Assembly (NCBI RefSeq): GCF_014651835.1
Contig: NZ_BMXQ01000001.1
Coordinates: 1,440,801-1,504,800, forward strand
From: Pigmentiphaga litoralis
Lineage (GTDB): Bacteria > Pseudomonadota > Gammaproteobacteria > Burkholderiales > Burkholderiaceae_B
Reading direction: 5' to 3'
Length of the DNA: 64,000 nt
Position numbers and translations under genes: made by a program. Below are positions 33,587 through 42,299 of this stretch, in pieces; positions within the stretch are counted from its first letter, which is position 1; each line of letters opens with the position of its first letter. Below the pieces are notes generated by a model. The model saw only the letters and a list, made by a program, of their open reading frames with translations, was not told where the DNA came from and did no database searches.

Positions 33587-34492
33587 ATGTTTGCCCACAA
33601 CAAGCGATTGCAATACACCGTTCGCGTTTCTGGCAGCAACCCTGGCCTCGCCAATCTGCTGCTGGAACAATTCGGCGGCCCGCAAGGCGAGCTCGCCGCG
33701 GCGTGCCGTTACTTCAACCAGTCGATTGCCGAAGACGACCCCGGCCGCCGCGACATGTTGATGGACATTGCCACCGAAGAATTGAGCCACCTCGAAGTCA
33801 TCGGCAATCTGATTGCGATGCTCAACAAAGGCAACAAGGGCCGCCTGTCTGAAGGCCTCGAAGAAGAAGCCGAGATGTATCGCACGATCAGTGGCGGCGG
33901 CAATTCGTCCCACGTGACGCAGGTGCTGTATGGCGGCGGACCGGCCTACATCAATTCCGGCGGCCAGCTCTGGAACGCAGGCTATATCGATTCGATCGGC
34001 GATCCGACCGCCGACCTGCGCTCCAACATCGCAGCCGAAGCCCGCGCCAAGATCGTCTATGAACGCCTGATCAACGTGACCGACGATCCGGGAGTCAAGG
34101 ACGCACTGGGTTTCCTGATGACGCGGGAAGTCGCGCACCAGTTGTCGTTCGAAAAGGCTTTGTACAGCCTGACGCCCAACTTTCCGCCGGGCAAGCTGCC
34201 GGGCGATGCACGCTTCACCAATGTCTACTTCAACATGTCGCAAGGTGAAGGCGATGCGTCCGGACCCTGGAACAACCCCGACGATTTTGTCGTGGTGTCC
34301 AACCGCGAAGACCAGGGCGGCTTCGATGGCGGCGGAATTTCCGAGACCACCTTGACGTCGGACGAAAGCGAAGCCGTTCAGGCGATGGCCCAGCGGACCA
34401 TGTCGGACCCCACCGTCAATCCGACGACGGGCGCCGAACTGGGCGCATCGGCCACGGTGCAGACCGGCGCCGGGACGACCCCACCAGTGTGA
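33587..34492 (+). CDS. Manganese catalase
   Basis: A 301-residue dimanganese catalase that dismutates hydrogen peroxide without haem. The metal ligands are E35 (GGPQGELAAACRYF), E65 and H68 (ATEELSHLEVIGNL), the glutamate in IAAEARAKIVYERL and the histidine in TREVAHQLSFEKAL. Length and spacing match the family. AAAGGAAG lies 6 bp before the ATG. It is flanked by a thioredoxin-like gene (divergent) and a cysteine-rich secreted protein gene (convergent, 30 bp away). Confidence 0.95.
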   Translation: MFAHNKRLQYTVRVSGSNPGLANLLLEQFGGPQGELAAACRYFNQSIAEDDPGRRDMLMDIATEELSHLEVIGNLIAMLNKGNKGRLSEGLEEEAEMYRTISGGGNSSHVTQVLYGGGPAYINSGGQLWNAGYIDSIGDPTADLRSNIAAEARAKIVYERLINVTDDPGVKDALGFLMTREVAHQLSFEKALYSLTPNFPPGKLPGDARFTNVYFNMSQGEGDASGPWNNPDDFVVVSNREDQGGFDGGGISETTLTSDESEAVQAMAQRTMSDPTVNPTTGAELGASATVQTGAGTTPPV

Positions 34493-34522
34493 TCGACGGG
34501 GGCACGTGGCAATGGGGTGCCG

Positions 34523-34855
34523 TCAGCAGCGGTACTCCTGCCCCCACGATCCGGCAGCGTCGCAGCGTTTGCACATCACTGGCGCGGAGCAACCGCCGCC
34601 CGCGGTCTGGACACCCGGACACCACGTGTGGACCTCGCCAACCTGCACTTTGGTGAAGGCATCCACTTCGCACGATGCCGGGCCGGTGCGAAAGCCCGAG
34701 AACGGACGTGGACCGGGCGATGAGGTCGACGACGACGCACCGCCTGCAGAAGGCGTGTCGGCAGCCAGCATGAGCGGCCCGTTCGCCATGGCGGGCATCA
34801 GCATCGCGCCCGCAAGCGCCAGGGCAATGGTGCAGCGACCGAGTAGATTTTTCAT
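34523..34855 (-). CDS. Cysteine-rich exported protein
   Basis: A 110-residue protein with a signal peptide ending MPAMANG. A serine, glycine and proline-rich stretch follows, then a C-terminal domain with seven cysteines in about 50 residues (SCEVD, TWCPG, GGCSAP, VMCKRC, EYRC). The spacing suggests a small disulfide or metal-binding domain. No family is recognised. ATG 34855 starts the signal peptide. It converges on Mn-catalase. Confidence 0.6.
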   Translation of the reverse strand: MKNLLGRCTIALALAGAMLMPAMANGPLMLAADTPSAGGASSSTSSPGPRPFSGFRTGPASCEVDAFTKVQVGEVHTWCPGVQTAGGGCSAPVMCKRCDAAGSWGQEYRC

Positions 34856-35035
34856 GGATGTCTCCTGGCGAATGACGGGGTTGCCGAGCAAGCGACGGCA
34901 ATGCGCCCATCAGGCGAAGCTACGTGCAAGAAACGCGCCGCTACAAAGCCAACAATTGAGCGATATATAAGGCAACTGGTTGTGAGTATTTCGTGATTTA
35001 ATTTCCGCAGGCAGGTCGGCTGCCGAGGAGACGGT

Positions 35036-35680
35036 ATGGACGACGAAACTCGCGATTGCGCCGTTCGATGGGCCAACAGCCTGCGCCTGACGTTTCCAGC
35101 GGGCATCCCTGCCAATGCGTCGTGCGACGGCGCCGGCCCGGTGAACACGATGCTGCGTCACATTGCCCGCAATGACTGCGCGCGCATCTTTTTGCCGGGA
35201 GGGGGCATCCAGCACCTGAGCCACCTGCGGCGTTCCCCGTACGACCTGTGCGCGCTCGAATGGCGCCAGGAGGGACCCAAGGGTATGTCGGCCATCGACG
35301 CCGTCACCATGATCTGGCCGGAACGCCTGGTGTTCCATTGCCCCGCGCACAAGCCGCGGCTTGCCTACTTCATGCTGCAGGCAGGCCCCATGGACCTTGG
35401 CGGCGATCCGGCGCAGCCGATGCGTGAAGATGTTGCGCAGCGCTGGGACGGCGCTTTCCAGCCTCTGGACGAATTGCAGGAACGGGCCATCTTCGAAGGC
35501 ATTCCCTTTCCCCATGGATTGCGGCGCGTGACGCGATACGTAAAGGCCGCCACCTTTATCATCTGCTCGCGCGTGTCCGACTACAGCGAAGTGGACCTGC
35601 CCGGCGCCAAGGCCGACGACGCTCCTCCGGACGAATACGCGCAGTTGCTGGCGCGCCTGCGCAGCACCCGGTCGTCTTGA
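35036..35680 (+). CDS. Protein of unknown function
   Basis: A 214-residue soluble protein without signal peptide or recognisable domain. Noticeable are WRQEGPKGMSAIDAVTMIWPERLVFHCPAHKPRLAYFML and a later stretch LRRVTRYVKAATFIICSRVSDYSEVDLPG, both with strand-like character. A strong GAGGAG site 5 bp before the ATG and good codon use support the gene. It lies before the hemerythrin-like gene on the same strand with a 178-bp gap. Confidence 0.7.
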   Translation: MDDETRDCAVRWANSLRLTFPAGIPANASCDGAGPVNTMLRHIARNDCARIFLPGGGIQHLSHLRRSPYDLCALEWRQEGPKGMSAIDAVTMIWPERLVFHCPAHKPRLAYFMLQAGPMDLGGDPAQPMREDVAQRWDGAFQPLDELQERAIFEGIPFPHGLRRVTRYVKAATFIICSRVSDYSEVDLPGAKADDAPPDEYAQLLARLRSTRSS

Positions 35681-35858
35681 CCAGGCGTGGGTCCGACACC
35701 GCCTCTTTCCTGTGCTACCGACTTTTCGCGCGCGGCGGCATCAAAGGCTTACATCCTCGCATTGCGGCAGCAGGCAGCGGCGGTCATGCTATCGAGTTGC
35801 ACAGACCGCGCTGCGGTCTTGTCGCGCCCGTTTCCCCACGCCTACCAGGATTGCCCTC

Positions 35859-36305
35859 GTGAAAATTTTTGAAGCCTTGCGCCAAAGCCATGACGTGCAA
35901 CGCGAACTTGCCCGCCAACTGGTCGAGACCAGTGGCGATACGCCGGAACGCACGTCGCTGTTCCGGGCCTTGAGGACCGAGTTGTCGGCCCACGCGCTGT
36001 CTGAAGAACGGCATTTCTATGCGCCGCTGATGGTCGAGGATTCGGGCATCGACCTGTCGCGGCATGCCATCGCGGAACATCACGAGATGGACGAGATGGT
36101 GGAAGACCTGGAAGCGACCGAGCCTTCCAGTCCCGCGTGGTTGCCCCTTGCAAAAAAGCTGGCGCACAAAGTCCATCATCACCTGGAAGAAGAAGAGCAT
36201 GGCTTCTTCCAGAGCGCCGGCAAGATCCTGACGGAAAAGCAGAAAGACGCGCTGGCCGTAGCCTATCTGAAGGACTACGAAGCAGACAAAGCCAAGGCGG
36301 CGTAA
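35859..36305 (+). CDS. Hemerythrin/HHE-domain protein
   Basis: A 148-residue helical protein with HHE cation-binding motifs: LRQSHDVQRELARQL, LSAHALSEERHFYAPLM, AIAEHHEMDEMVEDLE and HKVHHHLEEEEHGFFQ. The histidines and glutamates can hold a diiron site as in hemerythrin or iron-repair proteins. The GTG at 35859 is chosen: AGGA lies 8 bp before it and it starts the first helix (VKIFEALRQSHD). The upstream frame is basic and unlike the family. It fits with the oxidative-stress genes nearby. Confidence 0.85.
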   Translation: MKIFEALRQSHDVQRELARQLVETSGDTPERTSLFRALRTELSAHALSEERHFYAPLMVEDSGIDLSRHAIAEHHEMDEMVEDLEATEPSSPAWLPLAKKLAHKVHHHLEEEEHGFFQSAGKILTEKQKDALAVAYLKDYEADKAKAA

Positions 36306-36424
36306 CTCCTTGCGGCACGCTGCGCCGTACCTCAAAAGGGCATGGCGCGGTGTGCAATGCACGCCACACCTCGAGAACTTAAAGCGATTTCGAGACGCTT
36401 CCCATTCCAGCAAAGGCCTGCCTA

Positions 36425-36444
36425 TACTGTATATCCATACAGTA
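36425..36444. promoter_or_regulatory. LexA operator (SOS box)
   Basis: TACTGTATATCCATACAGTA is a full match to the canonical LexA box, CTG-N10-CAG flanked by TA. The centre deviates from perfect TA alternation at two bases. It ends 20 bp before the start of the 36465 gene. It overlaps a -10-like TATACT at 36423-36428, so LexA binding would block transcription. Confidence 0.9.
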
Positions 36445-36464
36445 TTCATACAGGAGGTTCTTTG

Positions 36465-36695
36465 ATGGAACAGTACAAAGACTATGCCGTCGACATCCGC
36501 ACGACGGCCACCGCCGGCGGTTATTGCGCACGACTGGCCCTGCGCCGTGGCGGCGCCCGCGCCCGCCGCGCCGCCCTCTACTTCCCTCCCCTGGGGCCGC
36601 AACCCACGGCGGCCAGCGCGGCCGATCATGCCCTGCGATGGGCGCAGGCCTTCATCGACGAGAACGCGACGCCCGCGCACCCCATCCAGCCATAG
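36465..36695 (+). CDS. SOS-controlled small protein of unknown function
   Basis: A 76-residue protein (MEQYKDYAVDIRTTATAGGYCARLALRRGG) with a basic arginine-rich middle and a predicted C-terminal helix (ASAADHALRWAQAFIDENA). No family is recognised. CAGGAGG lies 8 bp before the ATG, an excellent ribosome binding site. The LexA operator is immediately upstream, so expression should rise on DNA damage. It is followed 13 bp later by a second unknown gene, probably in the same operon. A longer frame starting at 36342 would span the operator and is rejected. Confidence 0.8.
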   Translation: MEQYKDYAVDIRTTATAGGYCARLALRRGGARARRAALYFPPLGPQPTAASAADHALRWAQAFIDENATPAHPIQP

Positions 36696-36708
36696 CCCGG
36701 GGTGTGCC

Positions 36709-37053
36709 ATGCATTGCATCGTTCAACGTACCCACCGGCAGGGTCAACCTCTGGAGATCGGCCGCATGGACGGCCCCTACTCGGGCCGGGTCCATATGTA
36801 TTCGCAGTACCGCGCCGACCTCCGGCGGCAGGTCGTCATCATGGAACTGGCTGCCGAAGGCAATCCCGGACAGCCCAATTACCGCCAGGCCATTCCCCAA
36901 CTCCTCGACCCGGCCATGCTCACCTTCAATTCCGAAAAGGGCATGGTCATCACTGGCTTCGAAGAGCTGAGCGGGGCGCGTTACTACCAGGGGTGGTGGC
37001 TGCAGTGGTACCACCAGTTGCCAGACTGGTTCCTGGCCACTACCCGCAACTGA
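36709..37053 (+). CDS. Second gene of the SOS-controlled pair, unknown function
   Basis: A 114-residue soluble protein (MHCIVQRTHRQGQPLEIGRMDGPYSGRVHMYSQYRADLRRQVVIMELAAEGNPGQ). It has an aromatic C-terminus (ARYYQGWWLQWYHQLPDWFLATTRN). Strand-like segments alternate with turns; there is no membrane segment. It starts 13 bp after the preceding stop and no other promoter is seen, so it should share the LexA-regulated transcript. No homologue is recognised. Confidence 0.75.
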   Translation: MHCIVQRTHRQGQPLEIGRMDGPYSGRVHMYSQYRADLRRQVVIMELAAEGNPGQPNYRQAIPQLLDPAMLTFNSEKGMVITGFEELSGARYYQGWWLQWYHQLPDWFLATTRN

Positions 37054-37208
37054 GCCCGCGCGCTGGCGGATGGCTTGACCCTCCAGGGTCACCTGCCTAT
37101 GATTAGATGGCTTTCATTATTGAGCATAGTCAAAATTAAGCTTGATCAAAAAACTGATCGATAAAATACGCCTGCCGCCATGCAGTGGCGGGCGCTGGAG
37201 GAGACCCC

Positions 37209-38948
37209 ATGAATACCGGATTCCCGTCCCACCTGTCGAAAGTGGCAGGCGGCGCCTTGCTGTTGTCACTGGCCGCGTGCTTTGGCGGTGGTGACGACGA
37301 TGACGCCCCGACGCCGCCCCCCGCCAGCGGCGCCCGCACCCTGTCCGAAGCCGCCTGTACCTCGGTCGGCTCCAGGACCTATACCAACAGCCCGGTGTTC
37401 GGCGCCAGCCGCTGGGTGGCCGAAGGCGCCGAAAAGGCCGCCACCACGGCGACCACCGCCCTGCCCGCCCACTGCGTGGTCCAGGGCACCATTGCCCCGC
37501 GTACGGGGGTGGGCGGCGTGCCTTACGGCATCCAGTTCGAACTGCGCATGCCTGCTGCGTGGAACGGCCGCTTCTTCTTCCAGGGCGGCGGCGGCACCGA
37601 TGGATCCGTTTCCCCCGCCACCGGCATCATCAACAGCGCCGACGGTGGCAACAACGTTGCGCTGTCCCAGGGGTATGCGGTCGTATCGACCGACGGCGGT
37701 CACCAGAACAGCACCCTGACCACCACCGCGGCCTTTGGCGCCGACCCGCAGGCCCGCATCGACTGGGGCTACAACGCGATCGACAAGACCGCCGTCACCG
37801 CCAAGTCCATCATCCAGGGCAGCTATGGCGCCGCGCCTGACAAGTCCTATTTCCTGGGCTGCTCCAACGGCGGACGCCAGGGCATGATGTTCACCCAGCG
37901 CTTCCCCGACGCCTTCGATGGTGTCGTTGCGGGCGCGCCGGTCATGGATCTGGGCAGCATCACCGCCGCCGAAATCTGGGGCCTGCAGCAATTCGCCAAG
38001 GCCGCGCCGCGTGACAGCACCGGCGGCATCGTCTGGTCGCAATCCTTTTCGCCCGCCGACCGGCAACTGTTCACCGACGCCTACGTGAAGACCTGCGACG
38101 CCACCGACGGCGTGGCCGACGGCATGGTCCAGAACCCGTTCGCCTGCGGCTTCGATCCCGCCGTCCTGCAATGCACCGGCGCCAAGAACGACACCTGCTG
38201 GACCCCCACCCAGGTCGCCGCCGTCAAGGCCACGGTTGCAGGGCCGGTCACGTCCAGCGGCGGACCCGTGCGCGTGCCCGGTTATTCCCTGCCCCGGGAA
38301 ACGCCAGTCGAAGGTTATGTGATCGACACCGGCTGGATGACGCCGTCGGGCCAGCCTTCCCGCCTGATCGGCACCGCGACCTCGCTTCCGGGTGACTTTG
38401 CCTTCGGCGCGGTCCAGGTGCCCTACCTGCACATCACCCCGCCCGATCCCACCTTCGATCCGCTGGGCATCAACTGGGACACCTATCCCAATCGCATGAC
38501 CATCGATCCGCCGTGGCTGTCGACCCGCGTCGATATCTCCGCCTTCAAGGCACGTGGCGGCAAGATGATCTTCTATCACGGCATTTCCGACCCGGGCCCC
38601 AGCGTCTCCAACACCATCAACTACTATAACCGGCTGGTGCAATTGAACGGCGGCCTGACAGCCACCCAGGCTTTTGCACGCCTCTTCATGGTCCCGGCCA
38701 TGACCCACTGCTCGGGCGGTCCATCGACCGACTCGTTCGATCAGCTGTCCGCGATCGTGAACTGGGTGGAAAAAGGCGTTGCGCCCGAGCAGATCGTGGC
38801 CAGGGCCCGCGCTGCCAACGCCAGCGGGCTGACGTCGGTCAAGCCGGCGATCCCGGCCGACCGTACCCGGCCGCTGTGCGCCTATCCGAAGACGGCGGTG
38901 TACAAGTCGGGGAATGTGGAGAAGGCGGAAAGTTTTGTCTGCCAGTAA
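37209..38948 (+). CDS. Tannase/feruloyl esterase family lipoprotein
   Basis: A 579-residue exported esterase. The N-terminus carries a lipobox (LLLSLAAC), so it is probably a lipoprotein. The catalytic domain has the nucleophile in FLGCSNGGRQGMM, the acid region FYHGISDPG and the histidine in PAMTHCSGGPSTDSF. The cysteines next to the serine and histidine form the CS-D-HC disulfide typical of the tannase family. Substrates would be aromatic esters such as feruloyl or galloyl esters, or MHET-like compounds; the family cannot decide which. An intrinsic terminator follows the gene. Confidence 0.9.
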   Translation: MNTGFPSHLSKVAGGALLLSLAACFGGGDDDDAPTPPPASGARTLSEAACTSVGSRTYTNSPVFGASRWVAEGAEKAATTATTALPAHCVVQGTIAPRTGVGGVPYGIQFELRMPAAWNGRFFFQGGGGTDGSVSPATGIINSADGGNNVALSQGYAVVSTDGGHQNSTLTTTAAFGADPQARIDWGYNAIDKTAVTAKSIIQGSYGAAPDKSYFLGCSNGGRQGMMFTQRFPDAFDGVVAGAPVMDLGSITAAEIWGLQQFAKAAPRDSTGGIVWSQSFSPADRQLFTDAYVKTCDATDGVADGMVQNPFACGFDPAVLQCTGAKNDTCWTPTQVAAVKATVAGPVTSSGGPVRVPGYSLPRETPVEGYVIDTGWMTPSGQPSRLIGTATSLPGDFAFGAVQVPYLHITPPDPTFDPLGINWDTYPNRMTIDPPWLSTRVDISAFKARGGKMIFYHGISDPGPSVSNTINYYNRLVQLNGGLTATQAFARLFMVPAMTHCSGGPSTDSFDQLSAIVNWVEKGVAPEQIVARARAANASGLTSVKPAIPADRTRPLCAYPKTAVYKSGNVEKAESFVCQ

Positions 38949-38974
38949 ATGCGTAGCAGCGTAAGGAAGTGAAG

Positions 38975-38999
38975 AACGGCCCCGCGGGGCCGTTTTTTA
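38975..38999 (+). terminator. Intrinsic terminator of the esterase gene
   Basis: AACGGCCCCG and CGGGGCCGTT form a 10-bp stem followed by a T run ending in A. It lies 26 bp after the stop codon. Confidence 0.92.
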
Positions 39000-39030
39000 T
39001 TGAGGCGATGTTTCCGTGCGGCCGCTCGTT

Positions 39031-39420
39031 TCAGCGCGATGCCCACCCCTGCCACGCCAGCCACGCCGTCACTAGCCACAGCGCAACGATCACCACGGCG
39101 CCCACCTGGCTGCGCGGCTTCCTGCCCTGCTCCGTCATCCATCGGTCCGCCTCGATCCGGCTGGCCGCAATCACATCCACCGGCGCCAGCCGCACCGCCA
39201 GCCAGATCATCGCGGGCAGCAGGATCACGTCGTCCAGATAGCCAAGGATGGGGATGAAGTCCGGAATCAGGTCGATCGGGCTCAAGGCATAGGCGACGGC
39301 AACGATGCCCACGATCTTCGGCAGCCACGGCATGGCCGGATGGCGGGAGGCGAACCACAGGGTGACGGCATCGCGCTTGATGCGGCGGGCCCAGGTTCGG
39401 AGGGAGGCAAGCAGCGGCAC
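39031..39420 (-). CDS. YkvA-family (DUF1232) membrane protein
   Basis: A 129-residue protein with the DUF1232 core (LPKIVGIVAVAYALSPIDLIPDFIPILGYLDDVILLPAMIWLAVRL) and a C-terminal hydrophobic helix (VGAVVIVALWLVTAWLAW). The GTG at 39420 is chosen because it begins the family sequence (VPLLASLRTWARRIKRDAVTLWFASRHP) with GGACG upstream. An ATG further out adds an unusual hydrophobic extension. Function is unknown; YkvA homologues are small inner-membrane proteins. Confidence 0.82.
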   Translation of the reverse strand: MPLLASLRTWARRIKRDAVTLWFASRHPAMPWLPKIVGIVAVAYALSPIDLIPDFIPILGYLDDVILLPAMIWLAVRLAPVDVIAASRIEADRWMTEQGRKPRSQVGAVVIVALWLVTAWLAWQGWASR

Positions 39421-39585
39421 AGGGAAACGTCCTGAATATCTCAAGGGAAGCAGCAGGGTCGGTAGCAAGGACAAAAGCATCTCACAAAAGGCCTCAAGAC
39501 CAACGCCGAACAGATACGCTTGGCAGGCGGTGCACTCCCTGAGCACCCGCCGTTGCAGGCTTCATCACTTTGTGTAAAGCTACAC

Positions 39586-39765
39586 ATGACCAGCGCCGAA
39601 TTGATCAAACTACTTTTAGCAGACGGTTGGAAGCACGTGCATAGCGTGGGGTCGCACCACCAGTTCAAGCACCCTGCCAAGCCGGGCAAAGTCACGGTGC
39701 CACATCCAAAGAAGGATCTTCCAGTCGGCACCGTGCGCAGCATCAGAAAACAAGCCGGTTTATAA
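39586..39765 (+). CDS. hicA: HicA-family mRNA interferase toxin
   Basis: A 59-residue toxin with a double-stranded-RNA-binding-like fold. It has the conserved start TSAELIKLLLADGWKHVHSVGSHHQFKHP, containing the catalytic histidine near 24, then KVTVPHPKKDLPVGTVRSIRKQAGL. It cleaves mRNA during stress unless bound by HicB. The antitoxin gene starts 10 bp after the stop. The usual order for the system is toxin first. Confidence 0.95.
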   Translation: MTSAELIKLLLADGWKHVHSVGSHHQFKHPAKPGKVTVPHPKKDLPVGTVRSIRKQAGL

Positions 39766-39775
39766 CGAGGCCAAC

Positions 39776-40162
39776 ATGCTTTACCCAGCTTATGTTCATC
39801 ACGACGAAGGGTCTGCCTACGGCCTGACGTTCCCCGACTTTCCGGGATGCCACGCGGCGGCCGACGCGCAAGACGATATCCTGGTCGCTGCCCAGGAAGC
39901 CATCGAAGCGCATTTTTTTGGCGAATCGGATATACCCGCCGCGAGCGAACTCGCCGTGTGGGGTACGCATCCTGATTATCAGGACGGGTTCTGGATGCTG
40001 GTCGATATCGACTTGTCGAAAGTCAGTACCAAGGCCATTCGGCTCAACATCAGCCTGCCTGAAAACCTGGTGCACAAAATCGACGCCGCGGCGTCGGCAC
40101 AGCATTTGTCACGCTCGGCATTTCTGGCAAAGGCTGCGTTGAAGGAGTTGGCCGAGGTGTGA
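39776..40162 (+). CDS. hicB: HicB-family antitoxin
   Basis: A 128-residue antitoxin. The N-terminal degraded RNase-H-like domain (YPAYVHHDEGSAYGLTFPDFPGCHAAADAQDDILVAAQEAIEAHF) neutralises HicA. The C-terminal ribbon-helix-helix domain (TKAIRLNISLPENLVHKIDAAASAQHLSRSAFLAKAAL) binds the operator. GAGG lies 5 bp before the ATG. Promoter and operator should lie in the 165 bp before hicA. Confidence 0.95.
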   Translation: MLYPAYVHHDEGSAYGLTFPDFPGCHAAADAQDDILVAAQEAIEAHFFGESDIPAASELAVWGTHPDYQDGFWMLVDIDLSKVSTKAIRLNISLPENLVHKIDAAASAQHLSRSAFLAKAALKELAEV

Positions 40163-40224
40163 CCTTTCCTGAAAAAGCATTCACGCTAACGCAGCGAAAC
40201 GCGAAATTACCGCTGTCCGAGCCA

Positions 40225-40259
40225 AACAAAACGCCGCTGATTCAGCGGCGTTTTGTTTT
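40225..40259. terminator. Bidirectional terminator between hicB and tRNA-Ser
   Basis: AACGCCGCTGA pairs with TCAGCGGCGTT with almost no loop, flanked by A-rich and T-rich arms on both sides. It can end hicAB on the plus strand and tRNA-Ser on the minus strand. Confidence 0.9.
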
Positions 40260-40273
40260 CAACTGCAGATTCT

Positions 40274-40361
40274 TGGCGGGTGCGGTGAGATTCGAACTCA
40301 CGAAACGTTGCCGTTCGCCAGTTTTCAAGACTGGTGCCTTCAACCACTCGGCCACACACCC
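40274..40361 (-). tRNA. tRNA-Ser, anticodon TGA
   Basis: An 88-nt class II tRNA with encoded CCA. The acceptor stem is GGGTGTG paired with CGCACCC (one G-T), with discriminator G. The anticodon arm CCAGT-CTTGAAA-ACTGG gives anticodon TGA. The variable arm is long, as expected for serine. Confidence 0.97.
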
Positions 40362-40409
40362 ATTTGACGTCGGCGCGCTGTGGCGCCGAGCGCGTAACTA
40401 TAGCCGATT

Positions 40410-42299
40410 TCAGGCGACGCTTGCCTCGAAGCGGGGGACGGCGGACAGCAATTTGCGGGTGTAGTCGTGGCGGGCGTCGCGCAGGACCTGCTCGGCCGAG
40501 CCGGCTTCGACAATGCGGCCGCCCTGCATGACGGCGATGTCGTCGGCCAGGTATTCGACGACGCCAAAGTTGTGCGTGATGAACAGGTAGGCCATGCCGA
40601 GTTCTGCCTGCAGGTCGTGCAGCAGGTTCAGGATCTGGGCCTGGACCGACACGTCCAGCGCAGACGTCGGCTCGTCGCACACCATCAGTTTCGGTTCGAC
40701 CGCCAGGGCGCGGGCGATGGCGATGCGTTGGCGCTGTCCACCCGAAAATTCATGCGGGTAGCGGTCGACGGCGTCCTTGCGCAGGCCGACCTGATCGAGC
40801 AGGCGCGCGACGCGGGTCCGGCGCTCAGGCAGGTCGTATTCGGGATGCAGCGAGGCCAGACCTTCGTCCAGGATTTCGCCGACGCGCATGCGCGGGTTCA
40901 AGGACGCGAACGGGTCCTGGAAGATGATCTGGATGTCGCGCCGCAGGGTGCGCAGCGCGGCGGGCCGGGCGGTCAGCAGGTCCCTGCCCTCCCACGCCGC
41001 CTGGCCGGTCACGTCGGCATTGCCGTCGAGCAGGCGCAGCAGCGCCTTGCCGGTCGTGGTCTTGCCACAGCCCGACTCACCCACCAGGGCCAGGGTGCGG
41101 CCGGCGGCAAGCGAAAAGTTGATGCCATCCACCGCTTTGACGACGCCTACGGTCCGGCGCAGCAGGCCCTTGCGGATGGGGAAATAGACCTTGAGGTCGC
41201 GGACCAACAGCAGCGGCATGCTGGCCGGGGCCGGCACGACCAGGGGCGCGGGTTCGGGAACGTGGACGGCGTCAACGACTTCCTTGCCGTGCACGTCTTG
41301 CTTGGCGGACGCTTCGATGGCGTCGATGCGCACGCAGCGCACGCCATGGTGCGCGTCGGTCCAGATCAGGGGCGGTGGCGCGGCATCGCAGATGCTTTGG
41401 TGCGCCGGGCAGCGATCGGCAAAGCGGCAGCCGGTAAAGATCTGGTTCAGTGGCGGCACGGTGCCCGGAATGGCGGCGAGCTTTTCACCGCGGCGGTCCA
41501 TGCCCGGCAAAGCCGCGAACAGCAGCCGCGCGTACGGATGGCGCGGATGGTCGAAGAAGGTATCGGCCGGCGCCGTCTCGACAATCTGGCCCGCGTACAT
41601 CAGCGAGACGTGGTGCGCCATGTTGCGCACGACCCCCAGGTCATGGGTGATGAGCAGCATGGCCATGCCCAGTTCGCGCTGCAGGTCGCCCAGCAGATTG
41701 AGCACCTGGGCCTGGATCGTGACGTCGAGCGCGGTCGTCGGTTCGTCGGCGATCAGGACATCGGGCTCGGCGGCAAGCGCGATGGCGATCATGACGCGTT
41801 GCTTCTGCCCGCCCGACAGCTGGAAGGGATAGTCGTCGATCCGCCGTTCCGGCTCGGGGATGCCGACGCGGCGCAGCCAGTCGATGGCCTTCTCGCGCGC
41901 CGCCGTGCCGCGCAAGGCGGTATGAGTGTGGATGGTCTCGACGATCTGGTCGCCCACCCGCATGACCGGGTTCAGGCTGGTGCCCGGTTCCTGGAAGATG
42001 ATGCCGATCTTGCCGCCGCGCACCTTGCGCATCTCGTATTCCGGCAGGCGATTGATGTCGACGTTCTGCAGGCGGGTCTGGCCACCGACGATACGGCCGG
42101 CGTCGGGCAACAGGCGCAGCAGGGCCAGTGCGGTCATGCTCTTGCCACAGCCGGACTCGCCGACCAGGGCAAAGGTCTTGCCTTCGGCGATCGTCAAACG
42201 CAAGGCATCGACGGCATGGACCAGGCCTTGGTCGCTATCAAGCACGACGCTCAGGTCGTTCACATCCAGCAAAGGCGAATCTTGGATCATGGCGTTCAT
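40410..42299 (-). CDS. yejF: Oligopeptide ABC transporter, fused dual ATPase (YejF-like)
   Basis: A 629-residue protein with two complete ABC ATPase domains in tandem, driving import through the two permeases encoded upstream. The first has Walker A GESGCGKS at 47-54, LSGGQ and [10 protein letters not shown]; the second has [14 protein letters not shown] and [10 protein letters not shown]. After the first domain is the oligopeptide-type extension with a cysteine cluster ([14 protein letters not shown]). ATG 42299 overlaps the stop of the preceding permease gene. It is the last gene of a four-gene operon. Confidence 0.93.
   Translation of the reverse strand: MNAMIQDSPLLDVNDLSVVLDSDQGLVHAVDALRLTIAEGKTFALVGESGCGKSMTALALLRLLPDAGRIVGGQTRLQNVDINRLPEYEMRKVRGGKIGIIFQEPGTSLNPVMRVGDQIVETIHTHTALRGTAAREKAIDWLRRVGIPEPERRIDDYPFQLSGGQKQRVMIAIALAAEPDVLIADEPTTALDVTIQAQVLNLLGDLQRELGMAMLLITHDLGVVRNMAHHVSLMYAGQIVETAPADTFFDHPRHPYARLLFAALPGMDRRGEKLAAIPGTVPPLNQIFTGCRFADRCPAHQSICDAAPPPLIWTDAHHGVRCVRIDAIEASAKQDVHGKEVVDAVHVPEPAPLVVPAPASMPLLLVRDLKVYFPIRKGLLRRTVGVVKAVDGINFSLAAGRTLALVGESGCGKTTTGKALLRLLDGNADVTGQAAWEGRDLLTARPAALRTLRRDIQIIFQDPFASLNPRMRVGEILDEGLASLHPEYDLPERRTRVARLLDQVGLRKDAVDRYPHEFSGGQRQRIAIARALAVEPKLMVCDEPTSALDVSVQAQILNLLHDLQAELGMAYLFITHNFGVVEYLADDIAVMQGGRIVEAGSAEQVLRDARHDYTRKLLSAVPRFEASVA

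Noticed and set aside
37266-38708. 480-codon open frame opposite the tannase-family gene
   Set aside because: Antisense to a complete esterase with catalytic motifs; glycine and arginine-rich without motif.
40159-40464. 101-codon plus-strand frame over tRNA-Ser and its terminator
   Set aside because: It crosses a terminator and a tRNA on the other strand and ends inside the ATPase gene; no ribosome binding site.
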